The notes: generated from the sequence alone by a model not told the origin. Counted from the stretch's first letter, positions 6,988 to 13,444 are shown. The stretch: DNA of 13,444 bases from Spongiibacteraceae bacterium (GCA_030618505.1 JAUXDF010000049.1:1-13444); one strand, 5' to 3'. A program made the numbers and translations.

Positions 6988-7518
6988 TTATTGCATAACA
7001 AAATTTTCAAAAAGCACCTGTTCAATACCCGGCTTGCCTATTTCCTGCTCTAACAGCTTCTGTATCGCTGTCAGTGTTTTTAAACGCAGTAATTCCCTGC
7101 CCTCATCGGTATAGAGTTCTTCATAGACTTCACCACTGAACAACATTACCAGACGGTTTTTGATCAATGGGGAATGGGTCTGAATGGCATCAATTGCATC
7201 CTGCTCTCGAGACATTACCGTCACCGACACCTGTAAAAAACGTTGCCGCCCCCTGGATTGAAAATTAACGATAAAAGGAGGCTTGATCGGAAAATAGATC
7301 GCCGGCATCTTCACATCAACCGGTTCACCCTCACCCTCTTCTGCGACGACCTCGCTCTCATCATCAAAAGCACCAAAAAGATACAGCGTCGCTCCCACGG
7401 AGCCGCCAATCAGCAATATGCCCAGCACAGCGATAATGATGATTTTTTTCATCCCACCACTGGCTTTTTCGCTACCTTCTTCTTCGTTTTCGCTATCGTT
7501 TTCGTTTTTTTCTGCCAT
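6988..7518 (-). CDS. fliL: flagellar basal body-associated protein FliL
   Basis: FliL is an inner-membrane protein that surrounds or supports the MotAB/PomAB stator and affects torque. The 176 residues have an acidic cytoplasmic N-terminus (1-20), one transmembrane helix (about 25-48), an acidic linker, and the periplasmic FliL domain (about 72-176). That domain has the pattern YFPIKPPFIVNFQSRGRQRFLQVSVTVMSR and ends with the typical VLFENFVMQ. The ATG has GGAAG (complement of 7525-7529) six bases upstream. It is the first gene of the visible operon: the region upstream is a divergent intergenic space with a sigma-54 promoter. fliK or fliJ, often upstream in relatives, are absent here. Confidence 0.97.
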   Translation of the reverse strand: MAEKNENDSENEEEGSEKASGGMKKIIIIAVLGILLIGGSVGATLYLFGAFDDESEVVAEEGEGEPVDVKMPAIYFPIKPPFIVNFQSRGRQRFLQVSVTVMSREQDAIDAIQTHSPLIKNRLVMLFSGEVYEELYTDEGRELLRLKTLTAIQKLLEQEIGKPGIEQVLFENFVMQ

Positions 7519-7558
7519 GACAAACTTCCGTCACCTTTATCTTCTGACACCAGTATTC

Positions 7559-7574
7559 AGCAAGACACGTGCCA
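7559..7574 (-). promoter_or_regulatory. sigma-54 (RpoN) promoter of the flagellar operon
   Basis: The minus strand reads TGGCACGTGTCTTGCT, matching the RpoN consensus TGGCACG-N4-TTGC with the required GG and GC at -24/-12. Transcription would start near 7548, giving a leader of about 30 nt before fliL. This fits a class II-like flagellar operon under a FlrA/FleQ-type activator; the activator is not in the window. Confidence 0.85.
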
Positions 7575-7630
7575 TCCGCTCTTACCACCAATTATTCTTA
7601 CAATACAATACCTTAAATCACCTTTTAGCG

Positions 7631-7650
7631 TGTGACAAAACTTTGTCACA
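7631..7650. promoter_or_regulatory. 20-bp inverted repeat, candidate activator or operator site
   Basis: TGTGACAAA-AC-TTTGTCACA is a perfect 9-bp inverted repeat with a 2-bp centre. It is about 90 bp upstream of the predicted sigma-54 start, a usual distance for an enhancer-binding protein, and about 100 bp upstream of murI on the other strand. The bound protein is unknown. Confidence 0.5.
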
Positions 7651-7748
7651 TCGCCAAGTCTAGCGTATCCGGGGATTTTTTATCCGGTATTTGATGCTCA
7701 AGCAAATAACAGATATCCGCCTTTCGACAAATAAATGCTAGTAGCAAT

Positions 7749-8618
7749 GTGCCTGATCACCGTCAGGATGCTAAAATCGACGACCCAAACCTCAACAATG
7801 ACAGCCAAATGCCAGAAAACCCACGCGTATTGATTTTTGATTCCGGTGTCGGTGGTTTAAGTATCTTCCACGAAATCAGAAAACTGCTGCCCACTGTCAA
7901 CATTCTTTATGCCTGTGACAACCATCAGTTCCCCTACGGCGATAAAAGCGAAACTGCCTTAATTGAACGTGTTGTCACCGTGCTGAACATGCTGGTCAAT
8001 ACCTACACAATCGATCTAATTGTATTAGCCTGTAACTCCGCTAGCACCATCGCCCTGCCGGCTCTACGTGAGTGTCTTAAGCAACCTATTGTTGGTGTCG
8101 TACCGGCTATCAAACCGGCATCACAACTCTCCAGCACCAAGGTGATTGGTTTACTGGCAACCGAAGGCACAGTCGATCGACAATACACCAAGGCCTTAAT
8201 TGAAGACTTTGCACCTGACTGCCAGGTGTTTTCCCTCGGTTCCCAGCGACTGGTAGAGATTGCTGAACTGAAGCTGCGCAAACATGCGGTTGACCTTAAG
8301 GAACTAAAAACTATTCTCGATGCACTACTCAAGCAACCACAGGCAAATAAGCTTGATACCATCGTCTTGGGGTGTACCCACTTTCCACTGCTGGCGGATG
8401 AGCTAAAAGCTGTCACCGAGAAAAATATAACCTGGATTGACTCAGGGCACGCCATCGCGCAAAGGGTCGACGACCTCTTGCGCGATCGACCCAGCAAGGA
8501 GGGCAACAGCTCTCCATCACTTGATGCCGTCTTTACCAAAGCCTGCCCCCAACACCAGAAAATCTACCCTTACCTCCTGGATATTGGATTTCAGCAGATA
8601 GATACACTCGAATACTGA
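7749..8618 (+). CDS. murI: glutamate racemase
   Basis: MurI interconverts L- and D-glutamate in the cytoplasm and supplies D-Glu for peptidoglycan. The protein is 289 residues from the GTG at 7749. All family signatures are present: DSGVGGLS (Asp31), FPYGD (61-65), the first catalytic Cys in ACNSAST (Cys95) and the second in GCTHFP (Cys209). The start is uncertain. The GTG gives a 20-residue polar extension before MPENPRVLIFDSGVGG, while ATG 7809 would give 269 residues, closer to the usual family start. Neither has a clear Shine-Dalgarno. It is divergent from the flagellar operon, sharing a 230-bp spacer. Confidence 0.95.
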   Translation: MPDHRQDAKIDDPNLNNDSQMPENPRVLIFDSGVGGLSIFHEIRKLLPTVNILYACDNHQFPYGDKSETALIERVVTVLNMLVNTYTIDLIVLACNSASTIALPALRECLKQPIVGVVPAIKPASQLSSTKVIGLLATEGTVDRQYTKALIEDFAPDCQVFSLGSQRLVEIAELKLRKHAVDLKELKTILDALLKQPQANKLDTIVLGCTHFPLLADELKAVTEKNITWIDSGHAIAQRVDDLLRDRPSKEGNSSPSLDAVFTKACPQHQKIYPYLLDIGFQQIDTLEY

Positions 8619-8694
8619 AGACTCAGGAGCAAAGGCTACAATAATAAAAAGTCCAAATTCACTTCACTATGAACTATGCTGTGTTTAAAAATAA

Positions 8695-8836
8695 GTAACT
8701 ATTCAGCGTACGCCAAAAGCCTCGTCATTCCGGCAGTTTTTTGGCCGGAATCCAGCTTTAACAGTCTGGATCCCCGACAAAAAACTTCGGGGATGACGTG
8801 CTTTCACGCATAGAGTGCAACTCGCTGAATAATTAC
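8695..8836. repeat. larger inverted-repeat element enclosing REPIN copy B
   Basis: GTAACTATTCAGCG (8695-8708) and CGCTGAATAATTAC (8823-8836) form a 14-bp inverted repeat with one mismatch, enclosing the REPIN at 8723-8798. A short inner pairing, AAAGC with GCTTT, flanks the REPIN on both sides. The right end recurs as GCTGAATAATTACA at 11927-11940, near REPIN copy C. This may be a MITE of about 140 bp with the REPIN as its core. Confidence 0.5.
8723..8798. repeat. REPIN-like double hairpin, copy B
   Basis: 76 bp starting CGTCATTCCGGC and ending CGGGGATGACG. Inner stems are ATTCCGGC with GCCGGAAT and ATCCCCGA with TTCGGGGAT. Orientation is opposite to copy A. It occupies the murI/response-regulator spacer (8619-8861), which shows no gene. 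Confidence 0.85.
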
Positions 8837-8861
8837 AAAAATAACAGGAATAAAATAGCCC

Positions 8862-9824
8862 ATGCCCAGTCCTGACACATCAATACTCGTTGTCGACGAT
8901 GCCAAGTTCAGCACAACGGTTATTACCAGAACGCTCAAGTCGGGTGGATACAGCAATATCCACCATGTTGGCAGTGCCAGGGATGCATTGAAATTTCAGG
9001 AAAACAGCCCCGCCAGCATCATTATCGCTGACTGGTTAATGCCGGAAATGGATGGCCTGGAGATGACTCGTCATATTCGTCAAAATGATGAAGTGACCAA
9101 CCGCTATACCTATATCATTATGTTAACGGCCAAGGATGGTGTCGAAGCACTCAGGCATGCCTTTGAAGAAGGCATTGACGATTTTGTTAACAAGTCTTTC
9201 ATGCAGCAACAATTGTTGCCCCGTGTTTTCGCCGCCGAGCGCCTGGTAGACAACCAGAACCGTTTACTACGCTCCAACCAGCAACTGCTGGATGCCAACC
9301 GCGCACTGCAGGCTTTTAATACCGTTGACACACAAACCGGCCTTGGCAACCACAACTATACCCTGCAGCAACTTAAGGCCACCTTAAACCACAGCGACTC
9401 CCGCGGAGATGCTACCTGTTTAATTCTATTGAGAATAAAAGACTGGGATCGCCTGATTAAACAGCACCCCGCCCATATCGTTGACGAATTACTTACCGGC
9501 GCCAGTCGCCGATTACGTAACCTGGTACGTCCGCTGGATAATATCGCCCACATTGATAACGCAACCTTCGCCATCATTACCCATCAGCCGGATATTTCTT
9601 TGTGTACCGCCGCCAGTTACCGGCGAATCTATGACGGCATCAATCTGCGTGCATTCAAGACATCCATTGGCTATCTCTCGCTCACCGCCAACATGGCACT
9701 GGCATCAGCCCACCGGGACTTTGGTATTCCCGACGTTAACAGCTTATTAAATCTCGGGCATAAAGAGCTGGAAAAAGCAGTTTCAAGCGGCACCATCAGT
9801 GAGGGCTTTTATCGACAGATGTAA
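8862..9824 (+). CDS. response regulator with degenerate GGDEF domain
   Basis: A 320-residue two-domain signalling protein. The receiver domain (about 6-125) has the full phosphorylation set: acidic pair Asp12-Asp13, acceptor Asp57 in IIADWLMPEMDG, Thr89 in LTAKD and Lys111 in FVNKSF. A coiled linker (about 122-152) leads to a GGDEF-fold domain (about 155-315). That domain keeps DTQTGLGNHNY, but the active-site loop reads DNATF (232-236) instead of GGDEF, so it should not make cyclic-di-GMP. The likely role is phosphorylation-dependent protein binding or regulation, not synthesis. No sensor kinase is nearby. The ATG has AGGA about a dozen bases upstream. REPIN copy B and its surrounding inverted repeat lie directly upstream. 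I do not recognise a named orthologue. Confidence 0.88.
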   Translation: MPSPDTSILVVDDAKFSTTVITRTLKSGGYSNIHHVGSARDALKFQENSPASIIIADWLMPEMDGLEMTRHIRQNDEVTNRYTYIIMLTAKDGVEALRHAFEEGIDDFVNKSFMQQQLLPRVFAAERLVDNQNRLLRSNQQLLDANRALQAFNTVDTQTGLGNHNYTLQQLKATLNHSDSRGDATCLILLRIKDWDRLIKQHPAHIVDELLTGASRRLRNLVRPLDNIAHIDNATFAIITHQPDISLCTAASYRRIYDGINLRAFKTSIGYLSLTANMALASAHRDFGIPDVNSLLNLGHKELEKAVSSGTISEGFYRQM

Positions 9825-9865
9825 GCTCCCCGTGCAGCCTTTACTCCCTAAAAAAATAAAAAAAT

Positions 9866-10624
9866 TTAACCTGCTGTTTGCCCACCATCAATTGGCAAAG
9901 CAGCGCCGGTAATAAACCGTGCCTCACTCGAGCAAAGATAAGCCACCGCTGCCGCTATTTCCTCTGGTTGCGCCGCATCCATTAAGGGAAACAGTTTTGA
10001 CAATAAATCCATATCGCAATTTTCGGGCAGTTCAAAATTACTCGTGAGTGGCGTTGATACAGCGCCGGGGCAAACAGAGTTCACACGCACCCCTTTTTTA
10101 GCAAATTCGATCGCCATGGATTTAGTCAGCATCACCACGCCCGCCTTGCTGGCACAATACATGGAATTGTAGACTTGCCCTTCCAGGCCCGCAGACGAGG
10201 CCATATTGACAATACAGCCTTTAGTTTCCAGCAGGTGTGGAATCGCCGCTTTGCTCATATAGAAAACACTGGAAAGGTTAACATTCATCATCGTCTGCCA
10301 TTCCAGATCGCTGATGTCCGTCAGGTGTTTGGCTTTTGCAAAACCGGCAATATTACAAAGCACGTCCAGCTTGCCAAATTCAGCTACCGCTTTGGCGATC
10401 GCCGCCCGACACTGCTCAGGGTCTGCAACATCAAAAGCAAAGGCAACAACCGCTGCACCGAGTGCTTTAATTTCTGCTTCAGTCGCCGCCAATGCTTCAC
10501 TATTTATATCGCTAATCAGCAGGGATGCGCCCTCCTGAGCCAGGCGTAATGCAGTAGAGCGCCCTATTCCCGATGCTGCCCCGCTTACCAGCGCTACCTT
10601 CCCTTCAAATCTTGAAGCTGACAT
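9866..10624 (-). CDS. short-chain dehydrogenase/reductase (SDR family)
   Basis: A cytoplasmic NAD(P)-dependent oxidoreductase of 252 residues, the classical SDR length. Cofactor motif SGAASGIG is at 14-21, an Asp at 39 (SDIN) suggests NAD(H) preference, and DV (65-66) and NIAG (91-94, variant of NNAG) follow. The catalytic tetrad is complete: Asn114, Ser143, Tyr156 and Lys160 in YCASK. PGAVSTPL follows the active site and the protein ends with ITGAALPIDGGQTAG. The substrate cannot be read from sequence; many relatives act on hydroxyacyl, steroid or alicyclic alcohols. GAGGAGA precedes the ATG. It starts 33 bp after the fic stop on the same strand and may be co-transcribed with it. It converges with the response-regulator gene across 41 bp in which I see no clear terminator hairpin. 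Confidence 0.93.
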   Translation of the reverse strand: MSASRFEGKVALVSGAASGIGRSTALRLAQEGASLLISDINSEALAATEAEIKALGAAVVAFAFDVADPEQCRAAIAKAVAEFGKLDVLCNIAGFAKAKHLTDISDLEWQTMMNVNLSSVFYMSKAAIPHLLETKGCIVNMASSAGLEGQVYNSMYCASKAGVVMLTKSMAIEFAKKGVRVNSVCPGAVSTPLTSNFELPENCDMDLLSKLFPLMDAAQPEEIAAAVAYLCSSEARFITGAALPIDGGQTAG

Positions 10625-10657
10625 ATTTCTCCTCGCCTTTATACTAAATGCATTAAA

Positions 10658-11725
10658 TTAGAGACTGTACCAAGTTGCACGCCCTTTGCCATACCGCTGC
10701 AGTCGCCCGGCATTTACCAACTCTCTCAATCTGACTTTAAGTGTATTCTGGTTTGCTCCGGTTAATCCAACCATTTCAGCAATGGTGAGTCGATCATTGT
10801 TACTAAACAATTCCAGCACCAGAACAGATAATGTAGGTAAATCAGCATCATCATTTGTTTGTGGTTGCTCTTTATCCAGTTGTTCTTTATCCAGCTTAAT
10901 GGATAGATTGCTCTTTTGCTTTTTTAAACAACGCAGAAAAAACCCAAGCCAAGGTTGCCAATCTATCACCTCAGTTTTTAAGGTCGTCTGCGTGCGCCTT
11001 AAGGCCTTGTAATACAGGTCTTTGTTTTCTTCAACAATGCTCTCTAGCGAGGCATAAGGAACATAGTCATAACCGGCACGTAATAGCATGAGTGTTATCA
11101 GGATACGAGACAGCCTTCCATTGCCATCCTGAAAGGGGTGAATAGCAAGAAATACCACGTTAAACACGGCGATAATCAGCAGAGGATGCATTGATGTTTC
11201 GTGGATGGATTTGCTTGTCCAATTAACCAGTTCTTCCATCTCCCTTGGGGTATCAAAAGGTGTGGAGGTTTCGAAGACAATACCGATCTCAACACCCTGC
11301 TCATCTATGGCGACAACCTGATTGGATAGCGTCTTGTAAGTGCCCCGATGGCGTTCATCTTTAGTGCTGTGTCTTAATAAAATCTGGTGTAATTGCCGGA
11401 TATGATTTTCAGTGATGTGTAAATCTTCATAAGCTTGAAAGACCATATCCATGGCTTCGGCATAACCGGCGACTTCCTGTTCATCGCGGGTTTTAAATGA
11501 AGCGGAGGTCAGCCTGGATAGCAGTGTCTCTATTTGGATATCCGTCAGCTTTGCGCCTTCAATCCGTGTGGATGAACCAATGCTTTCTATAGTCGCGACC
11601 TTGCGCAGCTGTTGAAGCCGCTCTGGGGATAGTGTTTTAAGTAATTCCCACTTGCCTTTAAACTCGTCCAGTTCAGCTATCAGCTGCAACAGTTCCTGAT
11701 TAATGGTAATTGTAGGTTCTTTCAT
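10658..11725 (-). CDS. class II Fic-family protein (putative AMP transferase) with C-terminal winged helix
   Basis: A 355-residue Fic protein expected to transfer AMP from ATP to Ser, Thr or Tyr of a target. The complete Fic motif HPFQDGNGRLSR lies at 196-207, with catalytic His196. An inhibitory-helix motif of form (S/T)xxxE(G/N) is seen N-terminally as STRIEG, with Glu56, which places it in class II (self-inhibited). This means no separate antitoxin is needed, and none is seen. Residues about 298-355 resemble a winged-helix DNA-binding domain (LTIAEMVGLTGANQNTLKVRLRELVNAGRLQRYGKGRATWY). The linker holds LDKEQ twice, from a 15-bp tandem repeat at 10870-10899. AGAGGA precedes the ATG. The cellular target is unknown. 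The likely promoter carries a direct repeat that the winged helix might bind. Confidence 0.92.
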   Translation of the reverse strand: MKEPTITINQELLQLIAELDEFKGKWELLKTLSPERLQQLRKVATIESIGSSTRIEGAKLTDIQIETLLSRLTSASFKTRDEQEVAGYAEAMDMVFQAYEDLHITENHIRQLHQILLRHSTKDERHRGTYKTLSNQVVAIDEQGVEIGIVFETSTPFDTPREMEELVNWTSKSIHETSMHPLLIIAVFNVVFLAIHPFQDGNGRLSRILITLMLLRAGYDYVPYASLESIVEENKDLYYKALRRTQTTLKTEVIDWQPWLGFFLRCLKKQKSNLSIKLDKEQLDKEQPQTNDDADLPTLSVLVLELFSNNDRLTIAEMVGLTGANQNTLKVRLRELVNAGRLQRYGKGRATWYSL

Positions 11726-11751
11726 TTTTCCTCTAGCTCACAAGCTGCCAA

Positions 11752-11773
11752 ACCCGATTAACCTACCCGATTA
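11752..11773. promoter_or_regulatory. direct repeat overlapping the fic promoter, candidate operator
   Basis: ACCCGATTA occurs at 11752-11760 and again at 11765-11773, a 13-bp period. The second copy overlaps the predicted -10 box of fic. The position suits a repressor site, possibly for the Fic protein's own winged-helix domain (inference). Confidence 0.4.
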
Positions 11774-11798
11774 TACCCATAAATACCTGATTTGATAG
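11770..11798 (-). promoter_or_regulatory. putative sigma-70 promoter for fic
   Basis: A perfect TATAAT (complement of 11770-11775) on the minus strand, with a weak -35 CTATCA (complement of 11793-11798) at 17 bp spacing. The predicted start near 11763 leaves a leader of about 38 nt before the ATG at 11725. Confidence 0.5.
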
Positions 11799-11818
11799 AC
11801 CGGCAAAGGCACTAAGTT

Positions 11819-11891
11819 CGTCATTCTGGCAGTCTTTTAACCGGAATTCAGTTTGAAGGACTCTGCCCCCGACAAAACACTTCGGGGATGA
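11819..11891. repeat. REPIN-like double hairpin, copy C (decayed)
   Basis: Same orientation as copy B, starting CGTCATTCTGGCAG and ending TTCGGGGATGA. The final ACG is lost and several stem pairs are mismatched, so it looks older. It lies between the divergent fic and SnoaL-like genes. Confidence 0.8.
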
Positions 11892-11959
11892 AAAAAGTGG
11901 TGGGTTCAAAGTGTTTATTTTATTATGCTGAATAATTACATATTAATCAGGGTGACAAC

Positions 11960-12424
11960 ATGATCGATCTGCAAGAACTCGAAAAAATCAAACAACTCAA
12001 ATACCGCTATTTTCGCGCCCTCGACACCAATAACTGGGAGCTAATGCGAGAGTGCTTAACAGAGGACTGCTGTGCTCGCTATGACAGTGGCAAATACAGC
12101 TTTGACGGCCGAGACAACATCATTACCTTTCTGGATGAAGGCATGAGCTCGCCACAAATGATCACCCTGCACCAAGCCCATCACCCGGAAATCGATATTA
12201 TTGACGATAATAACGCTACCGGCACTTGGTATCTGCAGGATATGGTCATCAGTACCGAATACAATTTCACCCTGCGCGGCGCAGGCTTCTATCATGATAA
12301 ATACCGTAAAGTTGATGGCGAATGGAAGATTTCCACCACCGGTTACGATCGCACCTTCGAGGAAGTTGAGGAGCGCAGCGACAAGATGCAAATAACCAAC
12401 AATATGTTTACACGTGAAGATTAA
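11960..12424 (+). CDS. SnoaL/NTF2-like fold protein (SnoaL_4 type)
   Basis: A 154-residue cone-fold protein of the SnoaL-like/NTF2 superfamily, whose members include dehydratases, isomerases and hydrolases acting on steroid, polyketide or aromatic substrates. The pattern matches SnoaL_4: an N-terminal helix IKQLKYRYFRALDTNNWELMRECLTEDC, then a conserved GRDNIITFL helix, THLHQAHHPEIDI-like strand (residues about 69-82, with His71, His74 and His75), GTWYLQDM, GAGFYHDKYRKVDGEWKIS and a C-terminal YDRTF. The substrate is not determined. The ATG is preceded by AGGGTG. It lies 180 bp upstream of an acyl-CoA synthetase on the same strand, which supports a catabolic role. Its frame and length are intact. 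Confidence 0.82.
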   Translation: MIDLQELEKIKQLKYRYFRALDTNNWELMRECLTEDCCARYDSGKYSFDGRDNIITFLDEGMSSPQMITLHQAHHPEIDIIDDNNATGTWYLQDMVISTEYNFTLRGAGFYHDKYRKVDGEWKISTTGYDRTFEEVEERSDKMQITNNMFTRED

Positions 12425-12604
12425 GCTCAAACTAGCGGCAAAAAGACTCGGCAGCCTTCATATTACACCTGGACATCAGGCATAATGCGGCATTGAAAAT
12501 TCCACAGTATTTCCAAGCCCCTAACTCGGTATTTTAAACCCAGACATCAGCACTCGGGCAATAGACTGCTTAGAGCCAATAACGACAGACAGGAAGCAGG
12601 ACAA

Positions 12605-13444
12605 ATGAGTGACATTAGAGCAAAACTCGATGAAAGCACCGCCCAACTCACCGGCGAAGGGTCACCCTGGGAGCTCGAAGAACAAACCATAAATAACATT
12701 CCCTATCGTATCTATAAAAATGCACCCAAGACCGTCAAGGATCTCATCGATGAGGGCCGTCAGCACGGCGATAAAGATTGCATCATCTATGAAGGTGAAC
12801 GCTGGTCATACAATGAATTTTTCGAAAAAGCCGATCAAATCAGCCATCAGCTGCTTAATGAATATGGCGTAAAAAAAGGTGACCGTGTAGCCATCGCCAT
12901 GCGCAACTACCCTGAGTGGATGGTTGCCTTTGCCGCTATCAGCGCTATTGGTGCCGTTGCCGTACCCCTCAACAGCTGGGGGCAAACCGAAGAACTCAAA
13001 TATGGCATCAGCGACTCACAGTCCAGGGTAATGTTCTGTGACCAGCAGCGCTATGGTTATATAGCCGACTCATTAGCAGAGTTGGGCGTAAAGGCGATTG
13101 TTGCTCGTAGTAGCGCAACTTTAAATGATCAGGCCATCGATATGGCAAAGCTTGCTGATGCCGTCGGTGATGCAAGCTTACCCCAGGTAGATATTGATAC
13201 TGAAGACACTGCAATGATCATGTACACCTCGGGCACCACAGGTAACCCAAAGGGTGCTATTTCAAACCAGCGGAATATTTGCCAGTCAACATTCAATTTC
13301 GAGTGCGTTGCGATCGTTGCCGCTATGTGCAACCCCGATGCGATCGGCAAGATGCTGGAAAAAGGTTTTGAGCCTAAAGTCCTGCTAGCACTGCCACTTT
13401 TTCATGTCAGCGGTTTTTATTCTGTATTCCTGCTTGCACTACGG
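12605..13444 (+). CDS. acyl-CoA synthetase (AMP-binding), 3' end outside window
   Basis: The first 280 codons of a class I adenylate-forming enzyme, open to the last base of the window. Such enzymes activate a carboxylic acid with ATP and join it to CoA. The P-loop motif YTSGTTGNPKG is at 207-217, and LPLFHVSG at 263-270 is the family's substrate/adenylate region. The N-terminal part has GVKKGDRVAIAMRNYPEWMVAFAAISAIGAVAVPLN, typical of fatty-acyl and aromatic acyl ligases. The C-terminal domain with the catalytic Lys is not seen, so activity and substrate cannot be judged. The ATG is preceded by AGGA and CAGGA stretches. The spacer before it (12425-12604) shows no gene or clear promoter. With the SnoaL-like gene it suggests a catabolic cluster continuing to the right. 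Confidence 0.93.
   Translation, partial: MSDIRAKLDESTAQLTGEGSPWELEEQTINNIPYRIYKNAPKTVKDLIDEGRQHGDKDCIIYEGERWSYNEFFEKADQISHQLLNEYGVKKGDRVAIAMRNYPEWMVAFAAISAIGAVAVPLNSWGQTEELKYGISDSQSRVMFCDQQRYGYIADSLAELGVKAIVARSSATLNDQAIDMAKLADAVGDASLPQVDIDTEDTAMIMYTSGTTGNPKGAISNQRNICQSTFNFECVAIVAAMCNPDAIGKMLEKGFEPKVLLALPLFHVSGFYSVFLLALR

Noticed and set aside
7243..7635. 130-codon open frame on the plus strand
   Set aside because: Antisense to fliL and its sigma-54 promoter; low-complexity Phe-rich translation typical of a shadow frame.
7631..7650. CRP/Vfr binding site
   Set aside because: TGTGA and TCACA are present but separated by 10 bp instead of 6.
8003..8539. 178-codon open frame on the minus strand
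   Set aside because: It lies wholly within murI, antisense to its conserved motifs, with no ribosome site or recognisable protein pattern.
10658..11725. Fic toxin of a Fic/antitoxin pair
   Set aside because: The inhibitory SxxxEG motif is inside the protein itself and no small antitoxin gene is adjacent.
11808..11815. Further MITE end (AGGCACTA next to REPIN copy C)
   Set aside because: Only eight bases match and the TTTCTGG part of the terminal repeat is missing; chance is likely.
12056..12430. 124-codon open frame on the minus strand
   Set aside because: Antisense to the intact SnoaL-like gene; no family resemblance.
1..13444. CRISPR array, tRNA or rRNA gene
   Set aside because: No regularly spaced short repeats and no tRNA or rRNA signature were seen on either strand.

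Overview
The window comes from a gammaproteobacterium with a polar-type flagellar system, probably a marine, aerobic, lipid- or hydrocarbon-degrading lineage (inferred from gene order and the degradative genes on the right; no rRNA or other taxonomic marker is present).

Left to right: (1) 1-1497 is an accessory segment: a DUF4382-type lipoprotein gene on the minus strand lies between two directly repeated copies of a MITE-like element. Each element carries a long hairpin with a nested hairpin, and the intact copy has about 20-bp terminal inverted repeats. (2) 1510-7518 is a flagellar operon read on the minus strand in the order fliL-fliM-fliN-fliO-fliP-fliQ-fliR-flhB. It encodes a stator-associated protein (FliL), the C-ring switch (FliM, FliN) and the export gate (FliO, FliP, FliQ, FliR, FlhB). 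A near-perfect sigma-54 promoter sits just upstream of fliL, with a 20-bp inverted repeat about 90 bp further upstream. flhA, the usual next gene after flhB in related bacteria, is absent from the window; the MITE/lipoprotein segment is there instead. (3) 7749-9824 on the plus strand holds murI (glutamate racemase) and a response regulator with a degenerate GGDEF domain. (4) 9866-11725 on the minus strand holds a class II Fic protein followed by a short-chain dehydrogenase. (5) 11960-13444 on the plus strand holds a SnoaL/NTF2-like protein and the first 280 codons of an acyl-CoA synthetase that runs off the end of the window.

Two unrelated repeat families occupy the intergenic spaces: the MITE pair on the left, and three copies of a REPIN-like double hairpin (CGTCATTCCGGC ... 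GGGGATGACG). The REPIN copies lie between fliL and fliM, between murI and the response regulator, and between fic and the SnoaL-like gene. The copy next to the response regulator is framed by a further 14-bp inverted repeat, and one end of that repeat recurs beside the third copy.

Most genes here are well-known families. The least explained items are the MITE and its placement, the larger element around REPIN copy B, the NPSH variant of the FlhB cleavage motif, the long Ala/Ser-rich insert in FliP, the degenerate GGDEF regulator, and a direct repeat overlapping the putative fic promoter. I found no convincing new defence or mobile system.
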